A DNA stretch of 64,000 nt. It comes from a bacterium (lineage in GTDB: Bacteria; Cyanobacteriota; Vampirovibrionia; Gastranaerophilales; Gastranaerophilaceae). The notes under the pieces were generated by a model. That model was given only the letters and a program-made list of their open reading frames with translations. It was not told where the DNA came from and ran no database searches. Each line of letters begins with the position of its first letter. Positions within the stretch are counted from its first letter, which is position 1. Below, piece by piece: positions 34,368 to 43,163 of this stretch. The DNA is taken from NCBI GenBank assembly GCA_017629215.1, contig JAGBXP010000051.1, positions 62,001-126,000 on the forward strand. The letters run 5' to 3'. The position numbers and the translations under genes are program-made.

Positions 34368-36212
34368 ATGTGCGGAATTGTTGGATATATAGGAAGTAAA
34401 TCAGCACTTGATATTTTGCTTGACGGCTTAACCAATTTAGAATATCGAGGTTACGATTCAGCTGGTATTGCAGTAAATATAGATGGTATGGTTGAGCTAT
34501 ATAAAGCAGAGGGCAAACTTCAAAATTTGAAAGATATAACTGAAGCAAATAGAACTCATATCACTAAGTCAACTATCGGTATTGGACACATTCGTTGGGC
34601 GACTCATGGCGCACCAACAACAATTAATGCACATCCTCATTCTTGTAATTGTGGGAAAATAGCAGTTGTACATAATGGTATTATTGAAAATTATAAAGAG
34701 CTAAGAGAAAACCTGGAAAAGCAAGGCTGTGTATTTCGCTCTCAAACAGATACAGAGACAGTTGCGCATCTTGTAGCACATAAGTATGCACAAACCAATG
34801 ATTTAACAGAGGCTGTAAGATTAGCAACAAAAGAAATTGAGGGAGCTTACGCCTTATGTGTTATACATCAAGATGTTAAGGATACGATTGTTGCGACAAG
34901 AAGAAATGCACCATTATTAGTTGGGATTGGAGAAGGTGAATACTATTTAGCATCTGATGTTCCAGCAATAATTCAACATACAAAAAAGGCAATGTATATT
35001 GACGATAATCAAATCGTTACACTAACTCCTAATTCAATGAAATACATTGATACTGATAAAAATGTATTAGAACCTAAAATTGAACATTTACCTTGGGAAC
35101 CTGTCGCATTAAGCAAGATGGGATATAAACATTTCATGCTGAAAGAAATTCATGAACAACCAGATGTTGTTAGAAATGTTTTATCTGGAAAGCTCAAAGC
35201 TATTGATGAAAAGATTAAACTTGATGAAGTAACACTTAATGCTAATGATTTTAAGAATTTAACAAGAATTCAAATAGTAGCTTGTGGAACATCGTTGCAT
35301 GCAGCAATGATTGGAAAGTATATAATTGAAGATTTTTGTGGCATTCCTGTTGATGTTGAACCAGCTAGCGAATTTATTTATAGAAGAACAATTACTGATA
35401 AAAACACTTTGGTAATTGGAGTTTCTCAGTCTGGAGAAACAGCTGATACAATAACAGCTGTAAGACAAGCAAAAGCATTAGGCTCACATATTTTAATTGT
35501 TACAAACAGACCTGATTCTACTATGGCAAGAGAAGCGAATAGCTTAGTCCCTGTAAACGCTGGGATTGAGGTCTCCGTTGCTGCTACCAAGTCTTATATG
35601 GCACAAGTGATATCCTTTTATCTCTTAGCTATTTACATGGCTGAAGTTAAAGAATCAATGGAATTAAGTGAATTAAACAAACTAAAACATGAGTTAATTG
35701 TTTTACCACAAAAAATAGAAGAAGTTTTAGCACACAAGGAGTCAATAAAAGCTTGTGCTAAAAGATTTGCCAATGCAAAAGATTTTATTTTTATCGCTCG
35801 TGGCATAAATTTCCCAACAGCATTAGAAGGAGCGTTAAAATTAAAAGAAATAAGTTATATTAATGCAACAGGCTATACTGCAGGAGAACTTAAGCATGGT
35901 CCAATAGCGATGCTTGACGAATCAATGCCAGTTCTTTCGATACTTATAACAGGGAAAGTCTATGAAAAAATACTTTCAAATTCAGAAGAAGCTAAAGCTC
36001 GTAATGCTAGAATGATAGCTCTTACCAATTCAACAGATGAAAAAATTAATGATTTGTTTGAAGCAATAATTAGAGTTCCTGAAATTGATGAATTAGTTTC
36101 ACCAGCTTTAGCAATAGTTCCTCTACAATTGTTGGCATATTATATTGCAGAATTTTTAGGTAAAGATGTTGATCAACCAAGAAATTTAGCAAAATCTGTT
36201 ACAGTAGAATAA
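34368..36212 (+). CDS. glmS: Glutamine--fructose-6-phosphate aminotransferase (isomerizing)
   Basis: It makes glucosamine-6-phosphate, the first step to UDP-GlcNAc for peptidoglycan and LPS-like glycans. The 614 residues start MCGIVGYIG, so Cys2 (after Met) is the glutaminase nucleophile. LEYRGYDSAGIAV and GHIRWATHGAPTTINAHPH follow. The two SIS domains have VACGTSLHAAMIGKY, SQSGETADT and AATKSYMAQV. The protein ends with the conserved DQPRNLAKSVTVE. It is monocistronic here. Confidence 0.98.
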   Translation: MCGIVGYIGSKSALDILLDGLTNLEYRGYDSAGIAVNIDGMVELYKAEGKLQNLKDITEANRTHITKSTIGIGHIRWATHGAPTTINAHPHSCNCGKIAVVHNGIIENYKELRENLEKQGCVFRSQTDTETVAHLVAHKYAQTNDLTEAVRLATKEIEGAYALCVIHQDVKDTIVATRRNAPLLVGIGEGEYYLASDVPAIIQHTKKAMYIDDNQIVTLTPNSMKYIDTDKNVLEPKIEHLPWEPVALSKMGYKHFMLKEIHEQPDVVRNVLSGKLKAIDEKIKLDEVTLNANDFKNLTRIQIVACGTSLHAAMIGKYIIEDFCGIPVDVEPASEFIYRRTITDKNTLVIGVSQSGETADTITAVRQAKALGSHILIVTNRPDSTMAREANSLVPVNAGIEVSVAATKSYMAQVISFYLLAIYMAEVKESMELSELNKLKHELIVLPQKIEEVLAHKESIKACAKRFANAKDFIFIARGINFPTALEGALKLKEISYINATGYTAGELKHGPIAMLDESMPVLSILITGKVYEKILSNSEEAKARNARMIALTNSTDEKINDLFEAIIRVPEIDELVSPALAIVPLQLLAYYIAEFLGKDVDQPRNLAKSVTVE

Positions 36213-36240
36213 GCCATTTTTTTGCTTATGATATATATTA

Positions 36241-36648
36241 TCAAATTCTAGTATTTAGATTTATATCAATATATTTAAACATATTGATATAAATTCCTGG
36301 TGGGAAGTGATAGACATTATTACAAGGAGTTATTCTCAATATTGAGTTGTCATTATCTATCCCAGCAACGGTTGCAAGATATTTATTATTTGTTACAGAA
36401 AAAATTATATATCCATTTTGTGTTTGAATTTCATCAATTGAAAACTTGTTAGCTGTTATAGCTGAAAGCGTTAAATAAAATAATTTTTCTTTATTAATTG
36501 CAAACATTTTAGAACAGTTTTCAAATGCAATGCTTTGAGCTTGCGTGATTGGTGGTGTTGATGTTGTCTGCACTTCAGTATTTGTTGATTCGGCAGAAAC
36601 AACATTAGCTAATAAAAAACTTAATAAAATTAAAACTCTCAATTTCAT
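36241..36648 (-). CDS. Small secreted protein, unknown
   Basis: I do not recognise this 135-residue protein. It has a clear signal peptide (MKLRVLILLSFLLANVVSAES; cleavage after VSA). A Thr/Pro-rich stretch follows, then a compact domain of about 90 residues with two Cys (ENCSKMFAIN; ITPCNNVYHFPPGIY). It is probably periplasmic or surface bound. An extended -10 lies 6 nt before the ATG and there is no Shine-Dalgarno. It converges on glmS. Confidence 0.7.
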   Translation of the reverse strand: MKLRVLILLSFLLANVVSAESTNTEVQTTSTPPITQAQSIAFENCSKMFAINKEKLFYLTLSAITANKFSIDEIQTQNGYIIFSVTNNKYLATVAGIDNDNSILRITPCNNVYHFPPGIYINMFKYIDINLNTRI

Positions 36649-36654
36649 AAAAAT

Positions 36655-36663
36655 ATTCTAGCA
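36655..36663 (-). promoter_or_regulatory. Extended -10 promoter, leaderless start (small secreted protein)
   Basis: On the minus strand TGC-TAGAAT (-10 at 36660-36655) ends 6 nt before the ATG at 36648. Confidence 0.5.
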
Positions 36664-36681
36664 TAATTATTAAATAATGTG

Positions 36682-36710
36682 TTGTTTTTTTATTAAAAAA
36701 GGGCTATAAT
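36682..36710 (+). promoter_or_regulatory. Promoter of helicase-nuclease gene
   Basis: TTGTTT (36682-36687), 17 nt, TATAAT (36705-36710), 30 nt before the ATG, with GGAGAG in between. Confidence 0.5.
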
Positions 36711-36740
36711 TAACTCATTCATATAAGTACGGAGAGAAAA

Positions 36741-39700
36741 ATGTTACAAGAAGCAACAAGAGCGATAAATTCAGCATTCAATAATAGTTTTATAAAAAAA
36801 TTAAGTCAATATTTACACGATTGCGTGCGAGAAGAAGTTAAAAGTTCTACATTTAGGAATTTAAAAGCTGACAGAGATAATAAATGGATTTTCTTAGATC
36901 AAGAAGATAGATTATTCACAGAAGGACTTGAGCATTTACGTTTGGAGGGTTCTGATTCAAAACTTACAGAATTAATGATTCAATCAGAAACAAGTCAAAA
37001 AGATAAATATTTAATTTACGGATATCTTTTTCTTGTAGGCAAAGCTAAATCAGGAAAGAAAAATGAATTCTTAACTCCTCTTTTATATTCACCATGTCGA
37101 CTTGAAAGAAATGGTATAAACATTAATTGTATGCTTACAGATGAATTTATGTCGCTTAATACTGGAGCTCTTACAGCGCTTATGAAAAAAAGTGATGATG
37201 AAGATGAAACAGAACAGCTACTTGAAGGCCTGTTAGATGTTGTACCACAAGTACCAATTACACAAGAAAAAATGGATATTTTCTTAACAACTTTAAAATC
37301 AATCGTTCCTGATATTGATATTTCACTAAATCATGAAATGGATGAAAAAGAAGATAATATTACAAAAGATTTTTATAACACTCAAATAAATGCAGAAAAT
37401 ATCGATGAAATTATAGAAGAGGAAGAAGAAAATAATAAAAAAACTGTTCCACAATTAGAAAAAATTCATTTAACAAAACAATGTGCAATTATTCTTACCA
37501 AACGTCCTTCTGTAACAGCTGGTGTTTTGCATGAGCTTACACAAATAGCAGAAAAGCCAAGTGGGGTTTATCGTGAAACAGTTTTAAACATGATAAATGA
37601 AGAATACACACAATCAAAACCGACAGATTGTCAACAAAAAGTTGTTTCGGATTTTTTCCCAGTAACACCATTGTCATTATCAGACGCACAATTAAATGTT
37701 GTAAGAAATGTTGAAAATACCAAACTTGTTTCAGTTTTTGGTCCTCCAGGGACAGGTAAATCTCAAACAATAGTAAATTTAGTATCACATTTAATAGCAA
37801 ATGGAAAAACAGTTCTTGTTGCTTCAAGAATGGACAAAGCTGTTGACGTTGTAGCAGAACGCTTAAATCAATTAGGCGCGCCTTTTTTAGCATTGAGGGC
37901 AGGTAGGTTAAATTATCAACGTGAGCTTTCTATGCAACTACAAGATTTACTATCAAATAAAGTTGATCTTGATGACGGTGTTGAATCTTCAATAATGTGC
38001 GATGTTTCAGATATGGAAGCTCTATTAAAATCTGTAAAAGATTTAGAGAATAAAGCTGAACAAATAATTAAATTAGAAAATGATTGGTCTGTCGTAAATG
38101 AGGAAATTAAACTTGAAGAGCCAAGTCATAGAAACCATCAATATATTAAATCAAATCTTAAAAATGACGAAATAAAAACTGTTGAAGATATAATTAATAC
38201 TTTAACTTCTAATCTTGAAAAAGCTGGATTTTTTGCAAGTCTTAAAAATAGTTCCTCTTTAGGAAAACTTAAAAAGATTATAAAAACTAACTTTGATGTT
38301 AATAATGAAAATTTAATGATTTTAAAAACCGAATTAGAATTTGCAAAATTAGTTTGTAAAGCTAGAATGATTGAAACTCAGATACAGACTATAGGTAATA
38401 TTCATGTTATCTCTGAGCAATTAAGAACAATGCGTAAAAAACAACGAAAACTAGCAATTGACATCCTTAAATGCAAACGAAGAGAAGCTTTAAAAGGTCT
38501 AATGAGAGACTCGATTAAACGTCAGAGATTATTTGTACATTCAAAATCTTTAGTTGAAAGAAAGAAAAATCTACAAAATAGACTTCTTGAAACTGAAGAC
38601 TTTAAACCGCTTTTAGAAGCTTTCCCTTGTTGGTGTGTTACAACGTATAATGTTTCAGGTTCATTACCTTTAAAACCTGGATTATTTGACGTTGTAATTA
38701 TTGATGAAGCTTCTCAATGTGATATTGCAAGTGCATTTCCTATTTTATATAGAGCAAAAAAAGCTGTTGTAGTAGGTGATGATAAACAACTTCCACATTT
38801 ATCATTCTTAGAGAAAGCTAAAGAACAGTCATTTATGTCCCAATATGGCATTAACGATAGATATCAATTAATGTGGAGATTTAGAACTAACTCAATGTTT
38901 GATTTAGCAAACTATTATTCAATGCACCCTGTGCTTTTAGATGAACATTTTAGAAGCTTACCACCGATTATCAATTATTCTAATAAAGAGTTTTATGGTA
39001 ACAGAATAAAAGTCATGCGTAGAAATGATAACTCTTCAAAAGTTATTGAAGCAGTTATTGTCCCAGATGGAAAAGTAGATTCAGATGCTACAAGAAATCT
39101 TCCAGAAATAGAAGCTCTTGTTAAAAAACTGCATGATATTGTAATTGAAGATGAAAGAAAAAATCCAGAAAACCCTGTCAGCATAGGTATTATTTCACCA
39201 TTCAGAGCGCAAGTTGAACAATTAAAAATTTCTGTATCAAAAGTTTTATCTGAACACATGATGGAAAAACATCAAATAGAAATAGGTACTGCTCATACAT
39301 TCCAAGGCGATGAAAGAGATATTATGCTTATTTCTTGGGCTTATGCACAGAATAGTTATCCTCAAAGCTTAATTTTCTTACAAAAACCAAACTTGTTTAA
39401 TGTAGCTATTACTCGTGCCAGATATAAAACAATTAACTTTATTTCTAAAAACCCAAGAGAATTGCCTGAGGGTATTTTAAGAAGTTATTTTGGATTTATT
39501 GAAGAATATGAAAATAGATATTCACTTATAAATTCAGATGACTTTGATGAAAATGTTTATAAAAATACTCTTGAAAAAGAGGTAGCTGAAGCATTTAGAG
39601 AATTAGGTCATAAAGTTTTATGTGGTGATGAAATTGCAGGCCTCAGTGCAGATTTACTTGTTGATGATAGATTTATAATTGAAATTGATGGTATTGAGGA

Positions 39701-39842
39701 CAAAATTCCTAATAAGGTTTCAAACATGAAAAAACAAGCAATATTTGAACGAACAGGATTAAAAGTTTCAAGAATAACAGCTAGGGAATGGAATCATTCT
39801 TCAAAAGCTTGTATTGATAGAATTCTTAATTGTAATCAATAA
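36741..39842 (+). CDS. Superfamily 1 helicase (Dna2/Upf1-like) fused to a Vsr/PD-(D/E)XK-like nuclease domain
   Basis: This is a large cytoplasmic nucleic-acid enzyme of 1033 residues. Walker A is FGPPGTGKSQTIVNLVSHL (about residues 332-350). A long helical insertion follows (about 400-620). Walker B is DVVIIDEASQCDIASAF (about 650). Further helicase blocks are VVVGDDKQLPHLSFL, LDEHFRSLPPIINYSN, TAHTFQGDERDIMLISWAYA and FNVAITRARYK. The last 90 residues carry EKEVAEAFRELGHKVLCGDE, ADLLVDDRFIIEIDG and a final REWNHSSKACIDRIL, resembling the Vsr-like endonuclease tail of DUF4011-type helicases. The first 300 residues are unassigned. It could act in repair or defence; it stands alone. Confidence 0.82.
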   Translation: MLQEATRAINSAFNNSFIKKLSQYLHDCVREEVKSSTFRNLKADRDNKWIFLDQEDRLFTEGLEHLRLEGSDSKLTELMIQSETSQKDKYLIYGYLFLVGKAKSGKKNEFLTPLLYSPCRLERNGININCMLTDEFMSLNTGALTALMKKSDDEDETEQLLEGLLDVVPQVPITQEKMDIFLTTLKSIVPDIDISLNHEMDEKEDNITKDFYNTQINAENIDEIIEEEEENNKKTVPQLEKIHLTKQCAIILTKRPSVTAGVLHELTQIAEKPSGVYRETVLNMINEEYTQSKPTDCQQKVVSDFFPVTPLSLSDAQLNVVRNVENTKLVSVFGPPGTGKSQTIVNLVSHLIANGKTVLVASRMDKAVDVVAERLNQLGAPFLALRAGRLNYQRELSMQLQDLLSNKVDLDDGVESSIMCDVSDMEALLKSVKDLENKAEQIIKLENDWSVVNEEIKLEEPSHRNHQYIKSNLKNDEIKTVEDIINTLTSNLEKAGFFASLKNSSSLGKLKKIIKTNFDVNNENLMILKTELEFAKLVCKARMIETQIQTIGNIHVISEQLRTMRKKQRKLAIDILKCKRREALKGLMRDSIKRQRLFVHSKSLVERKKNLQNRLLETEDFKPLLEAFPCWCVTTYNVSGSLPLKPGLFDVVIIDEASQCDIASAFPILYRAKKAVVVGDDKQLPHLSFLEKAKEQSFMSQYGINDRYQLMWRFRTNSMFDLANYYSMHPVLLDEHFRSLPPIINYSNKEFYGNRIKVMRRNDNSSKVIEAVIVPDGKVDSDATRNLPEIEALVKKLHDIVIEDERKNPENPVSIGIISPFRAQVEQLKISVSKVLSEHMMEKHQIEIGTAHTFQGDERDIMLISWAYAQNSYPQSLIFLQKPNLFNVAITRARYKTINFISKNPRELPEGILRSYFGFIEEYENRYSLINSDDFDENVYKNTLEKEVAEAFRELGHKVLCGDEIAGLSADLLVDDRFIIEIDGIEDKIPNKVSNMKKQAIFERTGLKVSRITAREWNHSSKACIDRILNCNQ

Positions 39843-40058
39843 ATTTATTCTTTAGATTTAGCCTATTAAAGTTAAATCTAGCGCAACATCATTCTCTGGA
39901 GTTATAGCTAGTAAACTTTATGAATATGCGATGAAAAATTCTAGTGAATTTATAATCTAATAATATATTTAAAGCAAATATAAGATGATTGGCTAATATA
40001 CTGAAAATCTTTACTATTATTTAATAGTACTTGTAGATATTAGTAAGGAGATTTTGAA

Positions 40059-40745
40059 ATGAGTACTACTGTTCAGATTGAAAAAAAGATGATTTCAGTC
40101 ATTATTATTGAAGATTTTAAACTAACACGAGTTGGATTAAGATGTGCGTTGAACGCAAATGAAGATATTAAAGTTGTTGCGGAATGCGATAATGCCATTG
40201 AGGGCTTAGAACTTATAAAAAAACATTCACCAAATATTGTTTTAATGGATTTAGGCCTAGCTGGGATGAATGGTATTGAAGCAACAATAAAAGTAAAAGA
40301 AATGAATAGCGATATCAAAGTAATAGCATTAACATCACACGATAGAGAAGAAGAAGTTATTGCAACATTATCATCAGGCGCAATGGCTTATTGCTTAAAA
40401 GATATTGACCCGTCTAAGCTCGCAGATGTAATCAGAGATGTTGCAGATGGAGTTTGTTGGCTAGATCCTGTCATTGCTAGAAAAGCTTTAGATGCTTTTC
40501 CTAAGCAAGAAACATTAGGAATATTAAAAGATAAATCTATAGATGAAGGACGAGTTCCTCTAACAGAAAGAGAATTTGAGGTTTTAAAACATTTAGTTGA
40601 TGGTAAAAGTAATACAGAGATCGCAAAAGAATTAATAGTTAGTGTTCATACTGCTAAAGCACATGTTTGCTCTATTTTACAAAAAATGTGTGTAAACGAT
40701 AGAGTGCAAGCTGCAGTTAAAGCTGTTAAAGAAGGTTTAGTGTAG
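40059..40745 (+). CDS. NarL/FixJ-family response regulator
   Basis: This is a two-component transcription regulator of 228 residues. The receiver domain (about 11-130) has VIIIEDFKL (acidic pocket), the phospho-Asp in IVLMDLGLAGMNGIEA, ALTSHDREEE (switch Thr/Ser) and YCLKDIDPS (Lys). The LuxR-type HTH (about 160-225) reads LTEREFEVLKHLVDGKSNTEIAKELIVSVHTAKAHV. AAGGAG precedes the ATG. No sensor kinase is adjacent; the family resembles NblR/RpaB-era cyanobacterial regulators only in general form. A strong hairpin follows. Confidence 0.93.
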   Translation: MSTTVQIEKKMISVIIIEDFKLTRVGLRCALNANEDIKVVAECDNAIEGLELIKKHSPNIVLMDLGLAGMNGIEATIKVKEMNSDIKVIALTSHDREEEVIATLSSGAMAYCLKDIDPSKLADVIRDVADGVCWLDPVIARKALDAFPKQETLGILKDKSIDEGRVPLTEREFEVLKHLVDGKSNTEIAKELIVSVHTAKAHVCSILQKMCVNDRVQAAVKAVKEGLV

Positions 40746-40764
40746 TCTGTGTTTGTTGTAGGGG

Positions 40765-40797
40765 AACAATGCGTACAGTTAAGCTGTACGCATTGTT
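40765..40797 (+). terminator. Strong hairpin after the response regulator
   Basis: A 14-bp perfect stem (40765-40778 with 40784-40797, loop TTAAG) lies 20 nt after the stop. It lacks a T-run on the plus strand, so it may be a processing or stability element rather than a classic terminator. Confidence 0.55.
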
Positions 40798-40846
40798 AAA
40801 ACAAAGAATAAAAACATATCTAGTTCCTACAATTTACAAATTTAAT

Positions 40847-40875
40847 TTGACAAAAGATTTCTCTCTTGCTATAGT
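40847..40875 (+). promoter_or_regulatory. Promoter of tRNA-Leu
   Basis: TTGACA (40847-40852), 17 nt, TATAGT (40870-40875), 20 nt before the tRNA 5' end. Confidence 0.75.
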
Positions 40876-40895
40876 AGTAATGTTCCAAAGCATAC

Positions 40896-40974
40896 GGGCA
40901 TGTGGTGGAATGGTAGACACGCTAGTCTTAGGAACTAGTGCGAAAGCGTGGGAGTTCGAGTCTCTTCATGCCCA
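40896..40974 (+). tRNA. tRNA-Leu (anticodon UAG)
   Basis: A full cloverleaf can be drawn. The acceptor GGGCATG/CATGCCC is a perfect 7 bp. The D-stem is GTG/CAC and the anticodon stem CTAGT/ACTAG has loop CTTAGGA, so the anticodon is TAG. A short type II variable arm (TGCGAAAGCGT) is present. The T-arm loop is TTCGAGT with two G-U pairs in its stem. Discriminator A at 40974; CCA is not encoded. The D-loop phrase GTGGAATGGTAGACAC is typical of tRNA-Leu. Confidence 0.95.
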
Positions 40975-40981
40975 GATACTA

Positions 40982-41010
40982 AAAAAAGACACCCAAAGGT
41001 GTCTTTTTTG
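40982..41010 (+). terminator. Intrinsic terminator after tRNA-Leu
   Basis: GACACC (40988-40993) pairs with GGTGTC (40998-41003), loop CAAA, extended by A6/T6 and ending in a T-run. Confidence 0.85.
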
Positions 41011-41044
41011 TTATCTTCATATGATAAACTATTTACAGTCAAAT

Positions 41045-41542
41045 TTAACCTAATGCTTTAGATAATACATCATTTTTAGTGATATCACCATTTTTTTGTT
41101 CAATTTCATTTATAAGTCTAATCAGTAATTTGTTACCCCAATATTGTGGTGCTAACTCATAGCGACCACGTAAAACAAATGCACTTTCTAAAGCTGTAAT
41201 TGGCGTTTTGTTCTCCCCTATAACTTCTTTTGTTTCATTCATAATTTTAAATATTTTTTCACCATTAGAAAGTTTTTCTTCTGCTAATACAAACACTTTT
41301 TCTTTTAGAGAATCTACATGTTCCAAAACTGCATTTAATTTTCCATATATAGTACTTTCGTTCAAAGGGCATTTTTCTGGCATAACTCCTGTATTTCTAT
41401 GAACAAATTTCATTACTGAATTTTGTTTAACTTCAGCATCTTTTAGAGCAGAATCCATGAAAATTTCAATGTGTTTACGTGGAAATCTTGCTTTAAAATT
41501 AAAATTAGCCTGATTAATACTTGAATTAAAATTTACTTGCAT
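41045..41542 (-). CDS. Lineage-specific protein with N-terminal NFKAR motif
   Basis: I do not recognise a function. The 165 residues begin with a short Asn-rich leader (MQVNFNSSINQANFNFKARF) and continue as a mostly helical, charged, soluble domain (for example YGKLNAVLEHVDSLKEKVFV). There is no signal peptide or membrane helix. The leader matches a habit seen in other proteins here of starting with an Asn/Gln-rich stretch closed by FK. AGGTG lies 6 nt before the ATG. It is flanked by the tRNA terminator and a 341-nt gap. Confidence 0.65.
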   Translation of the reverse strand: MQVNFNSSINQANFNFKARFPRKHIEIFMDSALKDAEVKQNSVMKFVHRNTGVMPEKCPLNESTIYGKLNAVLEHVDSLKEKVFVLAEEKLSNGEKIFKIMNETKEVIGENKTPITALESAFVLRGRYELAPQYWGNKLLIRLINEIEQKNGDITKNDVLSKALG

Positions 41543-41883
41543 ATTTACACCTACTTTTTTTATACAAGTAATAAAACCTCTAAAAACAATTTTTTGCTAG
41601 TTAAACTACAAATCATTATCAATACAAATCAACTGCACTAAAGCAATTATTTTTGTCAAACTAAAGCTAAACCTATAAACTCGAAGCTTACCTTTATACC
41701 TAAATAACATTCAAAAATAAATCTCAAAGCTAAATCATAAAAAATTTAATAAAATATATTATAAAAATTGCCGATTTTTATTGCATTTGTAAATTTTTGT
41801 AACAATTAGTCTTAAAACATTAAAGTTTTTACCAACATTAGCCGTAATAAATATTAAGGAAAAACAAAAAGGACGATTGAAAA
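41543..41883. other. 341-nt intergenic region, AT-rich
   Basis: No gene is seen. It holds the upstream regions of two divergent lineage-specific genes. TTTGTAAATTTT followed by TGTAACAA (41786-41805) nearly repeats the upstream half of promoter module copy B, but the TATATATATAA element is not conserved at the matching place (about 41843). No tRNA, repeat array or terminator was found. Confidence 0.5.
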
Positions 41884-43014
41884 ATGGGAATGTCGGCATC
41901 ACAAGGCAGATTATTATTTATAAAAGCAGCTTTAAGCGACAACGCTTTAAAGGCTCAATTTATAATGTCTGAAAAAATTGCATTAGCAACTCAAAAAGAT
42001 GATGCTTATGAAGATTATTGTAATGCTTTAGAAAAAACTCAATTAAAAGTTGCTTGTAATATTGGAGGAACAATCCCTGGCTATGTTGATGCAAACTTTT
42101 CCTCATTATGCACATATAACGAAAACATGACAAGGCAGTATACACTAAGAAATAACGACACAGGGCATATCGTTGTATCAGAAGAAGTTAAAGAAACATA
42201 CGATGTTTATGATAATGATAAATACGCATTTGCCTATGCAATGATGGGTTTTGAAAACGAACAAAGTGCTAAAATTGGAATAAATAACGATGAATCAAGT
42301 TCTTTATATATGACAAGAGCAGAAGAAAGTGTTTTTAATTCCAAAAAAGATACTGACCCTAAACTTCTATCATTATATGAAAAAATTGAGACTTCTGAAG
42401 GTGAATTAAAACAAGAAGCTCTTAATGAATTTAGAGATTATCTTTATTCAAAATATGCCTCATCAATATACAATGCAAATAAATTTGGACAAATAAATAT
42501 TAATTCAGGAAGTGTATCTCAGAGAGTTGATAAAACCTCTGTAAACAAAGATTTTAATCAGGGCGAAAATAAAACTTGGGATGATATCAAAGGTGAGTTT
42601 AACTACTATGTCAATCTTTGGCAAGCAATCCATGAAGCTGGAGGTTGTCAAGCTATACCTGCAGGATATGAAAATGGCGATGAAGGTAATGAATGGCTAA
42701 ACAACATGGTTAATGCTGGTCTTATAACAATAATGTCGTGGGACGCTACAGGTGGTAAAGGTAATTGGAGCGATACAAGCGTTGCTACAAGTATTAATAG
42801 TAATTTTTTACAAGAAGAGCCTGATAAAAAAGAATTAGCTAGAATTGAGCAAGAATATACTCATACCTTAGATGTAATTAATCGTAAAGATACCGAATTT
42901 GACCAAGAATTATCTAAGCTTGAAACAAAAAAGAAATCCTATGAAACAATGGAACAGTCAACTAAAAAAGCTATCGAGGAGAATACACAAAGAACATTTA
43001 AAATATTCTCTTAA
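41884..43014 (+). CDS. Lineage-specific protein of the MGMSASQ type, 376 residues
   Basis: Its function is unknown. It starts MGMSASQGRLLFIKAALSDN. From memory, gut Melainabacteria and some other bacteria carry families of proteins with near-identical starts, but I could not check this. The first 80 residues look helical and may be a structural N-terminus of the flagellin or hook-associated kind. The middle (about 85-290) is a mixed domain with a Trp/Gly-rich part (INEA-like NLWQAIHEAGGCQAIPAG; MSWDATGGKGNWSD). The C-terminal 80 residues are a coiled coil. No signal peptide. An AAGGACG-type site precedes the ATG, and a terminator follows. Confidence 0.7.
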   Translation: MGMSASQGRLLFIKAALSDNALKAQFIMSEKIALATQKDDAYEDYCNALEKTQLKVACNIGGTIPGYVDANFSSLCTYNENMTRQYTLRNNDTGHIVVSEEVKETYDVYDNDKYAFAYAMMGFENEQSAKIGINNDESSSLYMTRAEESVFNSKKDTDPKLLSLYEKIETSEGELKQEALNEFRDYLYSKYASSIYNANKFGQININSGSVSQRVDKTSVNKDFNQGENKTWDDIKGEFNYYVNLWQAIHEAGGCQAIPAGYENGDEGNEWLNNMVNAGLITIMSWDATGGKGNWSDTSVATSINSNFLQEEPDKKELARIEQEYTHTLDVINRKDTEFDQELSKLETKKKSYETMEQSTKKAIEENTQRTFKIFS

Positions 43015-43078
43015 TACTAAATATAAAAATTTATAAATACAATTCTCCAACCTTTTTCCTTTTTCTTTTTCCTATTAG

Positions 43079-43106
43079 CCGCTTACCTATAAGCGGTTTT
43101 ATTTTT
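43079..43106 (+). terminator. Intrinsic terminator
   Basis: CCGCTTA (43079-43085) pairs with TAAGCGG (43090-43096), then TTTTATTTTT. It ends the MGMSASQ gene transcript. Confidence 0.8.
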
Positions 43107-43163
43107 AAAACATGATTATTTTCAAGTTAACAAAAAAAAATCTTACATTTCTTAATATATTAG

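Noticed and set aside
39853-39960. Short frame PIKVKSSATSFSGVIASKLY... in the gap before the NarL-type regulator
   Set aside because: It reads like protein for about 33 codons but has no start codon with a ribosome site. It may be a gene remnant, but no parent gene is recognisable; the hairpin at about 39854-39880 lacks a T-run.
40769-41053. 94-codon open frame over the tRNA-Leu region
   Set aside because: It runs through the tRNA and its terminator; composition is not protein-like and the tRNA explains the conservation.
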